The notes under the pieces: model-generated
Told to the model about the DNA's origin: nothing
Database searches by the model: none
Seen by the model: the letters and a program-made list of their open reading frames with translations, nothing else
Translations under genes and position numbers: made by a program
Shown here: positions 1 through 5,175 of the stretch, piece after piece
How positions within the stretch are numbered: position 1 is the stretch's first letter
How the letters are laid out: every line of letters begins with the position of its first letter
Assembly (NCBI GenBank): GCA_025457805.1
Contig: JALOTR010000280.1
Span: 1 to 5,175, forward strand
Direction of reading: 5' to 3'
Source of the DNA: Akkermansiaceae bacterium
Lineage (GTDB): Bacteria > Verrucomicrobiota > Verrucomicrobiia > Verrucomicrobiales > Akkermansiaceae
Length of the DNA stretch: 5,175 bases

Positions 1-251
1 ATCCGCATTTCGAGAAGGGAGAGTTCGGAAATTTCAGCCGTCTCCACAATTTCCGCCCGGCCCTCGACGATGCGCGTATCGGTGTTGGTGATGGCCCCCA
101 GCACTTTGTCGAGGCCTCGTTCGACGCTGGATCGGGTGCTGGAGACAGCCCTTTCGATCGGGGCCACGACAAGAAAGTAAAGGCCGCCAATCACGGCGGC
201 AGCGGTGATCAGCCTGCGCGCGGTTTTCCACATCTCGGTTCGGTGTTCCAT
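1..251 (-). CDS. Membrane-anchored hypothetical protein, 5' part only (possible DUF4230-like)
   Basis: This is the start of a minus-strand gene; the window edge cuts it after 83 codons, with no stop in frame. The ATG lies at 251-249. A second ATG at codon 7 is possible, and neither has a clear Shine-Dalgarno sequence. The protein opens with a short charged stretch (MEHRTEMWKTARR). One hydrophobic segment follows at about residues 14-30 (LITAAAVIGGLYFLVVA), which reads as a membrane anchor or uncleaved signal. After that comes a charged, probably helical stretch, then 'RIVEGRAEIVETAEISELSLLEMR'-like sequence ending at the edge (residues about 60-83). An N-terminal anchor followed by a 'V...A.ISELSLLEM' strand recalls DUF4230 proteins, whose function is unknown. 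That assignment is from memory and tentative. The hydrophobic pattern and an unbroken frame to the edge support a real gene. It is transcribed divergently from the secreted-protein gene at 440. Confidence 0.72.
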   Translation of the reverse strand, partial: MEHRTEMWKTARRLITAAAVIGGLYFLVVAPIERAVSSTRSSVERGLDKVLGAITNTDTRIVEGRAEIVETAEISELSLLEMR

Positions 252-439
252 GCCGGTTGATGCTAGTGCAGGCCGGGCGCGGCGTCGATCCCCGAACTTT
301 TTTGGGAAATTTCGCGCAACAAATAAACCCGGGACTGGATAAGAACATATGATAAGTTGCCCGGTCTCCCGCTCCCGACCCGATTCATTGAGGAGGGAGT
401 CCCTGGCAGAACCCGTTTTTGAATCCATCCAGCAAACCC
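252..439. promoter_or_regulatory. Divergent intergenic region, presumed promoters for both flanking genes
   Basis: These 188 bp separate two divergent genes and must hold both promoters. The centre (about 299-356) is AT-richer than its surroundings. A plus-strand -10-like hexamer TATGAT sits at 348-353, but no good -35 lies 16-18 bp upstream, so the call is weak. The heptamers GGATAAG (337-343) and TGATAAG (350-356) form a short direct repeat 13 bp apart, of unknown meaning. A strong anti-16S match, AGGAGGG (391-397), lies too far upstream to serve either candidate start of the next gene. No terminator or RNA gene is evident. Confidence 0.35.
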
Positions 440-523
440 ATGAAACTCAAGTCGATCCGTCACTCAATCTGGGGCTGCACCGCCGCCCTTCCCATCGTCA
501 TGGCGGCTCCAGCCGCGCACGCA
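440..523 (+). other. Signal peptide of the TSP3-repeat protein
   Basis: Residues 1-28 have the three expected regions: a basic start (MKLKSIRH), an apolar core (CTAALPIVMAA) and an Ala-rich end with A-H-A before the predicted cleavage. The mature chain would begin ALSAAESF. If translation began at TTG 419, the basic region would gain seven residues without changing the cut. Confidence 0.8.
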
Positions 524-2758
524 GCGCTCAGCGCGGCTGAATCCTTCCTCACCGGTGGAGCCAATTACACCGCCGCCTCGCCCATCATCGGCCAAGGACC
601 CGCCACCACCGGTTTCAGCGGAAACTGGGTGGAAGCGTACGGTGGCGCCCAGTCGCCGGACGTCAGCGCCACCGGTCTCACCTACACTGATGGCACCAAC
701 AGCGTTGCGGTTGCAGGCGGCTCCGTGGAATACCCGGGTGGCGGAAATGGCCGCGCCGGACGCCTGCTTTCCACCTCCTACGGAAATGCCACCGCTGGCA
801 CCATCTATTTCGCCGTCATCCTCCAACCGGACTCCACCGGCGATGGCTATCGCGGATTTGAAATGCACAACGGCAGCCTTGGCGATGGCGACCGCAAGCT
901 GCAAATCGTCACCGGCGAGCCCGGCGTCGGCAGCGCGAACAGCAATTTCATCGTCCGCCTCTTCAACAACTCCAGCTTCGGATTCGCGGGCGACCTCGGC
1001 GCGGCAGATACCAATCCCAATCTTTTCGTCGGCAAGTTCACCTTCTCAACCACTGCGGACAGCGACTCGCTCGAACTCTGGAGAAACCCTGCGGATATCT
1101 CCAGCGAGGCCCTCTCCGGGACACCGGATTTCGTGAAAACCGGCTTCGATCTTCAAATCGACCGCGTTGCCCTCGCCCGCTTCAATGGCGCGGATGGCAT
1201 CAAGGCCGACGAAATCCGCATCGGCACCACTTGGTCGGATGTCACCACCGTCATCAATACTGCGGACAGTGATGCCGATGGACTGCCCGATGTGTATGAA
1301 CTCACCATCATCAACTTCAATCCCGGCGATGCCGTGGATGGTCTGGAAGACGTGGCGGGTCCCAACAATGCGCCCACCACCACTGACTTCGATGGAGACG
1401 GCTCCACAGATGCAGCGGAGTTTGTCATCACCACCTCACCCACCGATTCGGATTCCGACGATGACGGCTTGAACGACGGCGCGGAAGCGACGGCGGGCAC
1501 CAATCCGCTCGACAACGACAGCGACAATGACGGCCTGCTCGACGGCGCGGAAATCAACACCCACGGCACCCTGCCTCTCAACGCGGATACCGATGGCGAT
1601 GGAGAAAACGACGGAACCGAAGTCTTCGAAGGCACCAGCCCGACATCGAACACCAGTTCCTCCGCCTTGTTAGGCAACCCTCTCACCGATGGTGTGCGCG
1701 ATGCCGGCTACGGTGCGCCCATCGCGGTGCAAACCATCGAGACCGGCTTCGGAGACAACCAGAGCGAATGGAACGCCGCCTACACCAAGATTGCAAACGG
1801 CCGACTCTATATGCTCTTCACCGGCAACCTGGAGAGCAATTTCAACAAGCTCAACATCTTCATCGATTCCAAGTCCGGCGGTTCCACCACCTTCACTTCG
1901 AGTGGCAACGATGGATCCGGTGTGATGAACGGCATGACCTTCGATGCGGACTTCCTGCCAGACTATCATCTCATCGGCCGCCGTGGCATGTCGCAGTTGG
2001 ATCTCGATATCGCGTTGCTCGGCACCGGCAATTTCAGCGTGCACAACAACGTCTTCGGAGGAACGACCGCAGGCCGCGGACTCACTGGCACCGGAGCTGG
2101 AAACACCCAGCCCATCCGGGTTGCCTATGATGGCTCCAACACCGCCGGCATCGGTGGCAATGGCGGTGCTGCTGCGGATCAAACCGCCGCCGCCAACGTG
2201 ACCACCGGCTTCGAAATTTCGATCAGCCTTGCAGACCTCGGCAATCCAACGGGTGCGATCAAGGTCATGCTGCTGCAAGCCAGCGGGGATCACAGTTTCC
2301 TCTCCAACCAAACCCTCGCCGGCCTGCCGGAGACTTATGGCAATCTCGGAACACCCTCCACCGCCAACTTCCAATCCTATCCCGGCGATCAATTCTTCAC
2401 CATCAACCAGTCGGGTGCCTACAATGCCTGGTCCGCCGCCAATGCGGGCAACCAGAATGGCGATGAAGACTTCGATGGCGACGGTGTGGCCAATGGCGTG
2501 GAGTATTTCATGGGAGAAACCGGATCCACCTTCACCGCCAACCCGAGCGTCACTGGCGGAGCGGTTTCCTGGCCGCGCGGCGGTTCCTACACCGGCGTCT
2601 ATGGCACCAACTATGTCGTCCAAACCTCATCGAACCTGAGCACCTGGACCGATGTGCTGGTGAGCGATCCGAATCTCGATAATGGCAGCCCGCTCGAATA
2701 CACGCTGCCCACCGGAGCCGGCCCCTTGTTTGTGCGCTTGAAAGTGATTACTCCCTGA
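440..2758 (+). CDS. Secreted multidomain protein with thrombospondin type 3 repeats
   Basis: A complete 772-residue protein, probably extracellular and structural or binding rather than catalytic; I recognise no active site. Residues 1-28 are a Sec signal peptide (MKLKSIRHS, hydrophobic core, then AHA before the predicted cut). Residues about 30-273 form a beta-sandwich-like domain ending in 'DEIRIGTTWSDV', a motif I associate with verrucomicrobial and planctomycetal exported proteins. Residues 276-401 hold Asp-rich thrombospondin type 3 calcium-binding repeats. Residues about 408-656 are a second beta-rich domain ('VQTIETGFGDN', 'LYMLFTGNLESNFNKLNIFIDS') of a type seen in the same lineages. 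Residues 662-772 are a C-terminal module with one more calcium loop (675-681) and 'YVVQTSSNLSTW...LFVRLKV'. No PEP-CTERM anchor or membrane segment ends the protein. ATG 440 is chosen because it gives a compact signal peptide. A TTG at 419 would add seven residues, and neither start has a well-placed Shine-Dalgarno. The exact ligand is unknown. Confidence 0.93.
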   Translation: MKLKSIRHSIWGCTAALPIVMAAPAAHAALSAAESFLTGGANYTAASPIIGQGPATTGFSGNWVEAYGGAQSPDVSATGLTYTDGTNSVAVAGGSVEYPGGGNGRAGRLLSTSYGNATAGTIYFAVILQPDSTGDGYRGFEMHNGSLGDGDRKLQIVTGEPGVGSANSNFIVRLFNNSSFGFAGDLGAADTNPNLFVGKFTFSTTADSDSLELWRNPADISSEALSGTPDFVKTGFDLQIDRVALARFNGADGIKADEIRIGTTWSDVTTVINTADSDADGLPDVYELTIINFNPGDAVDGLEDVAGPNNAPTTTDFDGDGSTDAAEFVITTSPTDSDSDDDGLNDGAEATAGTNPLDNDSDNDGLLDGAEINTHGTLPLNADTDGDGENDGTEVFEGTSPTSNTSSSALLGNPLTDGVRDAGYGAPIAVQTIETGFGDNQSEWNAAYTKIANGRLYMLFTGNLESNFNKLNIFIDSKSGGSTTFTSSGNDGSGVMNGMTFDADFLPDYHLIGRRGMSQLDLDIALLGTGNFSVHNNVFGGTTAGRGLTGTGAGNTQPIRVAYDGSNTAGIGGNGGAAADQTAAANVTTGFEISISLADLGNPTGAIKVMLLQASGDHSFLSNQTLAGLPETYGNLGTPSTANFQSYPGDQFFTINQSGAYNAWSAANAGNQNGDEDFDGDGVANGVEYFMGETGSTFTANPSVTGGAVSWPRGGSYTGVYGTNYVVQTSSNLSTWTDVLVSDPNLDNGSPLEYTLPTGAGPLFVRLKVITP
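1265..1642 (+). repeat. Thrombospondin type 3 calcium-binding repeats (protein repeats)
   Basis: Five Asp-rich loops are visible, at residues 276-284 (DSDADGLPD), 316-324 (DFDGDGSTD), 336-346 (DSDSDDDGLND), 358-368 (DNDSDNDGLLD) and 383-391 (DTDGDGEND). Several are followed by GAE or GTE and then a GT-P turn. This D-x-D-x-D-G pattern binds calcium in the TSP3 family. The block forms a likely rigid, calcium-dependent linker between the two large beta-rich domains. A sixth loop, DEDFDGDG (residues 675-682), stands apart in the C-terminal module. The spacing of the first two loops is stretched by about 30 residues of intervening sequence (NFNPGDAVDGLEDV...). Confidence 0.88.
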
Positions 2759-2907
2759 TGATTTCCCTGGTTGGATAATCCATGATGGTCTGTGCAAGGC
2801 GGTGGCAGGGATGCCACCGCCTTCTCACGTCTTTGAGGGGTCACGGTGAGAAATATCGACAGGAGTGACGGATTCTGTTTCGTTCTCGGGAAGCAAGACT
2901 CTCCCAA
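2759..2907 (+). promoter_or_regulatory. Intergenic gap between the two secreted-protein genes
   Basis: This 149-bp gap holds a strong hairpin (listed separately) in its first half; the second half is presumably the leader of the TIG-repeat gene. TTGAGG (2833-2838) with TATCGA (2854-2859) could be a weak promoter, but the 15-bp spacing is short and the -10 is poor. AGGAG at 2861-2865 looks like a ribosome-binding core but lies 42 nt before the ATG at 2908. No other gene is supported here. Confidence 0.3.
2796..2830 (+). terminator. Probable intrinsic terminator hairpin after the TSP3-repeat gene
   Basis: A perfect 12-bp inverted repeat is present: AAGGCGGTGGCA (2796-2807), a GGGA tetraloop (2808-2811), and TGCCACCGCCTT (2812-2823). 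It starts 37 nt after the TGA of the upstream gene. The following bases, CTCACGT, are not a real U-tract, though the stem itself closes in CTT. It may therefore be an inefficient or Rho-assisted terminator, or a 3'-end stabilising hairpin. No T-rich run follows the stem on the opposite strand, which favours the plus direction. Confidence 0.68.
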
Positions 2908-5175
2908 ATGACGATCCCTGCCATTTTCCGCTCCTGCCTGCCATCTTTCCTTTGGGTGGCCGCCATCCTCCCTGTTTTTTCCGCACCGGTGATCACCTCG
3001 ATCACGCCTGCCTCGGGACCGACGCAGGGAGGCAATCTCATCACCATCATCGGCACCGGCTTCACCGCAACGTCCAGCGTCACCGTGGGACCGGTATCCG
3101 CAGTTCCTGCATCCCCACCAACGGCCACCCAGATCATCGCCACCATGCCGGCTGGCGAGGGTGTGAATCTGCCGGTGATCGTGACCGTCGCAGGAGTGCC
3201 ATCCAATAGCGCAATTTATAGCTATGACCCTCCCACTCTCATTTCCATCACTCCTTCATCGGCCGGAACGGCGGGCGCCACGGTGATCACTCTCAGCGGT
3301 GCCAGTTTCGGGAGCAATCCCACGGCCACGCTGGGCGGAGCTTCGATTTCCAGAATCAGCAGCTCGCACACCCAATTCGTCGGCACCATTCCGGCGGGCC
3401 AGGGAATCAATCGGCCCATCGTCGTCCGCACCTCCGGCGGGCGATTTTCGAACCCGATCAATTTCAGTTATAGCCCGCCCAGCATCACCAGCATCAGCCC
3501 CACCTCTGCATCGACCGCTGGCAGCACCGTGATCACCCTGACCGGGAACAACTTCGGGACAAGCGGGGCCATTGTAAAAGTGAATGGAACCGATGCCCCG
3601 CTCGTCACCCTATCCCACACCTCGGTGAGATGCACTCTGCCCGCCGGCCAGGGAAGCCCTGCCACCATCCAGATCGAAGTGGACGGACAAACGGCCACCA
3701 GCACCGCATTCGGTTATGCCGCGCCGGTTCTCACCAGCATCTCCGCGGGCAGCAGGCCCACAGCAGGCGGAGTGCCCATTACCCTGACGGGATCGAACTT
3801 CGGCCTCTCCCGCACGGTCACCATTGGTGGCGTGAGCGCGCTTCCTACGGGAACTCCCACCCACAACCAAGTCGTCGTCACGTTGCCGGCCGGTCAAGGC
3901 ACCGGCAAGGCCGTCACCATGAATGTGGCCGGCCAAGTCAGCAATTCCCTCACATTGGATTATGATGCGCCCACGATCACCTCGGTAAGCCCCACGAGCG
4001 CCTCCACCGCTGGCGGCACGGTCATCACTCTCACCGGAAACAACTTCGGTCTTTCTCCGGTCGTTTCGCTCGATGGAGTGGAGCCACAAATCGTTTCCAC
4101 CAGCCACAGCAGCATCCAGTTCCTCCTCCCACCGGGCGGGGGATCGAACCGGACCATCCAGGTTGATGTCGATGGGCGGACGGCCACCACGACCGCATTC
4201 AGTTATGCCGCGCCAATTCTAACAAGCATCTCCGCCACCAGCAAACCCACAGCAGGCGGAGTTCCCATCACCTTGACGGGATCGAACTTCGGTCTTTTAC
4301 GCACAGTCACCATCGGTGGCGTGAGTGCGTTGGTCACAGGCACTCCCACCCACAATCAGCTCGTCGTCACACTGCCGCCCGGTCAAGGCACCGGCAAGCT
4401 CGTCACCGTGAGTGTGGTTGGCCAAGTCAGCAATTCCCTCACGCTGGATTATGATGCGCCTGCGATCACCACCGTGAGCCCCACAAGCGCCTCCACGGCG
4501 GGTGGCACGGTCATCACTCTCACCGGGAACAACTTCGGTCTTTCGCCAATGGTTTTACTCGATGGATTAGAGCAACAGATCGTTTTCAACAGCCACAGCA
4601 GCATTCGTTTCACCCTTCCACCGGGCCAAGGATTGAACCGGACCATTGAAGTGAATGTCGGTGGTCAAACTGCCAACACGGCCACATTCAGTTATGCCGC
4701 GCCGGTTCTCACAAGCATCTCCGCTGCCAGCAAACCCACAGCAGGCGGAGTGCCCATCACCTTGACGGGATCGAACTTCGGCCTTTCCCGCACAGTCACC
4801 ATCGGTGGCGTGAGCGCGCTGATCACCGGAACTCCCACCCACAACCAACTCGTCGTCACACTGCCGCCCGGTCAGGGCACCGGCAAGGCCGTCACCGTCA
4901 TTGTGGCTGGCCAGGTCAGCAATTCCCTCACGCTGGATTATGATGCTCCCGTCGTTTCCAGCGTCACCGCAACCAGCCGACCGACGGCGGGCAACGTGTC
5001 CATCACCCTTCAAGGCAGCAACTTCGGAACCAATCCAAGCGCCACGATCGATGGCAGCAGCCTGAGCATCACCAACAGCAGCCACAGCAGCATCGTTTGC
5101 ACCTTGCCCCCAGGACAGGGAACCCGCTCGATCGTAGTGACGGCGGGACTTCAAAACTCCACACCCTTTGCATTC
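2908..5175 (+). CDS. Exported IPT/TIG-repeat protein, N-terminal 756 residues (3' end outside window)
   Basis: The frame is open from ATG 2908 to the right edge with no stop. Residues 1-26 (MTIPAIFRS, then an apolar core SFLWVAAILPVFSA) look like a signal peptide. The residue after FSA is proline, which disfavours cleavage exactly there, so the cut may lie nearby. The rest is nine consecutive Ig-like IPT/TIG domains of 81-82 residues, starting at residues 27, 109, 191, 273, 355, 436, 518, 599 and 681. Each shows the family pattern: P-x-[IL]-T-S-[IV], a TAGG turn, ITLTG-x-NFG, V-x-[IL]-G-G, LP-[AP]-GQG and a final Y. Such domains act as spacers or binding modules in bacterial surface and secreted proteins. 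No catalytic domain or anchor is visible in the part seen. The start lacks a well-placed Shine-Dalgarno. The nearest good core, AGGAG at 2861, could serve a non-standard in-frame ATT 2872 or CTG 2875 instead, but ATG fits the signal peptide better. Ligand and final length are unknown. Confidence 0.92.
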   Translation, partial: MTIPAIFRSCLPSFLWVAAILPVFSAPVITSITPASGPTQGGNLITIIGTGFTATSSVTVGPVSAVPASPPTATQIIATMPAGEGVNLPVIVTVAGVPSNSAIYSYDPPTLISITPSSAGTAGATVITLSGASFGSNPTATLGGASISRISSSHTQFVGTIPAGQGINRPIVVRTSGGRFSNPINFSYSPPSITSISPTSASTAGSTVITLTGNNFGTSGAIVKVNGTDAPLVTLSHTSVRCTLPAGQGSPATIQIEVDGQTATSTAFGYAAPVLTSISAGSRPTAGGVPITLTGSNFGLSRTVTIGGVSALPTGTPTHNQVVVTLPAGQGTGKAVTMNVAGQVSNSLTLDYDAPTITSVSPTSASTAGGTVITLTGNNFGLSPVVSLDGVEPQIVSTSHSSIQFLLPPGGGSNRTIQVDVDGRTATTTAFSYAAPILTSISATSKPTAGGVPITLTGSNFGLLRTVTIGGVSALVTGTPTHNQLVVTLPPGQGTGKLVTVSVVGQVSNSLTLDYDAPAITTVSPTSASTAGGTVITLTGNNFGLSPMVLLDGLEQQIVFNSHSSIRFTLPPGQGLNRTIEVNVGGQTANTATFSYAAPVLTSISAASKPTAGGVPITLTGSNFGLSRTVTIGGVSALITGTPTHNQLVVTLPPGQGTGKAVTVIVAGQVSNSLTLDYDAPVVSSVTATSRPTAGNVSITLQGSNFGTNPSATIDGSSLSITNSSHSSIVCTLPPGQGTRSIVVTAGLQNSTPFAF
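3478..3969 (+). repeat. A/B two-domain unit, copy 1 (repeats 3-4)
   Basis: First and most diverged of three consecutive A+B units, 492 bp. Its A half (3478-3723) is one codon longer than the other A copies ('GTSGAIVKVNG' against 'GLSPVVSLDG'). Its B half (3724-3969) is already close to the other B copies: 75 of 82 residues match repeat 8 and 71 of 82 match repeat 6, by hand alignment. Confidence 0.85.
3970..4458 (+). repeat. A/B two-domain unit, copy 2 (repeats 5-6)
   Basis: Second 489-bp unit. The A half (3970-4212) carries PPGGG where nearly all other repeats carry P-G-Q-G or the close G-E-G. The B half (4213-4458) matches repeat 8 at 75 of 82 residues by hand count. Long runs of identical DNA link the copies, for example the TCGTCGTCACACTGCCGCCC stretch at 4361-4380, which recurs in repeat 8. 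Confidence 0.87.
4459..4947 (+). repeat. A/B two-domain unit, copy 3 (repeats 7-8)
   Basis: Third 489-bp unit. The A half (4459-4701) matches repeat 5 at 62 of 81 residues by hand count. The B half (4702-4947) matches repeats 4 and 6 equally well (75 of 82 each), so it sits between them. GTCAGCAATTCCCTCAC occurs unchanged in all three B halves, just before the TGGATTATGATGC ending. Confidence 0.87.

Larger units (their letters stand above)
2986..5175 (+). repeat. Tandem array of nine TIG-encoding repeats (246/243 bp each)
   Basis: Repeat starts, taken at the proline codon before 'xITS', are 2986, 3232, 3478, 3724, 3970, 4213, 4459, 4702 and 4948. Lengths are 246 bp except repeats 5 and 7, which are 243 bp. 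The last is cut at 228 bp by the window edge. Repeats 1 and 2 are diverged: repeat 1 has TGFTATS where others have NFG, and repeat 2 reads ASFGSNP. Repeats 3, 5 and 7 belong to one type (A, '[IV]SPTSASTAG', 'SH[ST]S[IV]', ends 'YAA'). Repeats 4, 6 and 8 belong to another (B, 'PTAGGVPIT', 'TGTPTHNQ', ends 'LTLDYDA'). Repeat 9 mixes traits of both. Confidence 0.93.

Noticed and set aside
34..348. Minus-strand 104-codon open frame overlapping the divergent gene
   Set aside because: Its product is rich in Arg, Pro and Cys with no pattern. The adjacent frame starting at 251 has a membrane segment and balanced composition and stays open to the edge, so it is the better gene.
349..540. Plus-strand 63-codon frame starting ATG 349, possible leader peptide
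   Set aside because: It overlaps the start and signal peptide of the secreted-protein gene in another frame, has no ribosome-binding site, and is Arg/His/Ser-rich without features of a regulatory leader.
1670..2623. Minus-strand open frame of 317 codons opposite the TSP3-repeat gene
   Set aside because: The plus-strand protein shows recognisable domains throughout this span. The antisense product is Gly/Ala/Glu-rich without any motif, signal or plausible hydrophobic core.
2772..2782. Short palindrome TGGATAATCCA as an operator
   Set aside because: Five-base arms just after a stop codon are easily found by chance, and no second copy or promoter lies beside it.
2840..2869. GTCAC/GTGAC inverted pair flanking a 20-base loop before the TIG gene
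   Set aside because: Five-base arms with a long loop have little stability and no supporting context for a riboswitch or operator.
4567..5154. Long minus-strand open frame (195 codons) opposite the TIG repeats
   Set aside because: It mirrors the repeat periodicity and encodes the same low-complexity Gly/Asp/Ala pattern in each unit. The plus strand has a clear signal peptide and family motifs, so the antisense frame is a by-product of repeated GC-rich DNA. The same holds for 3610-4107, 3960-4190 and 4449-4646.
2986..5175. Regularly spaced repeats as a CRISPR-like array
   Set aside because: The period is 243-246 bp, in frame, with no short unique spacers. The repeats encode TIG domains.

Overview
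The window reads as GC-rich bacterial chromosome, most likely from a Verrucomicrobiota member (Luteolibacter/Haloferula-like). This placement is an inference. It rests on the modular style of the first complete secreted protein: an N-terminal beta-sandwich domain ending in a 'RIGTTWSDV'-type motif, calcium-binding thrombospondin type 3 repeats, a second beta-rich domain, and a short C-terminal module ending in 'FVRL'. I know this arrangement from proteins of that phylum. Weak or absent Shine-Dalgarno sequences in front of the starts fit too. No marker gene (rRNA, tRNA, housekeeping) is present to confirm it.

Layout. Positions 1-251 hold the 5' end of a minus-strand gene for a small membrane-anchored protein, cut by the window edge. 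Positions 252-439 are a divergent intergenic region. Positions 440-2758 (+) encode a complete secreted 772-residue multidomain protein. Positions 2759-2907 are an intergenic gap with a perfect 12-bp hairpin that probably terminates the upstream transcript. Positions 2908-5175 (+) encode the first 756 residues of a second exported protein, built almost wholly from nine tandem IPT/TIG (Ig-like) domains. It runs off the right edge without a stop.

How the parts relate. The two plus-strand genes are both predicted to be exported, non-enzymatic beta-rich proteins, so the region looks like an extracellular or cell-surface locus (adhesion, matrix or binding). No enzyme, transporter or regulator is visible to define a pathway. 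A terminator-like hairpin between them suggests separate transcription units.

The most notable structure is inside the TIG gene. Repeats 3-8 form a higher-order array of three two-domain (A+B) units of 492, 489 and 489 bp, with the B domains much better conserved than the A domains. I found no tRNA, rRNA, CRISPR array, insertion sequence, integrase or recognisable defence system. I see no evidence of a new multi-gene system here; the repeat architecture is the item that merits a second look.
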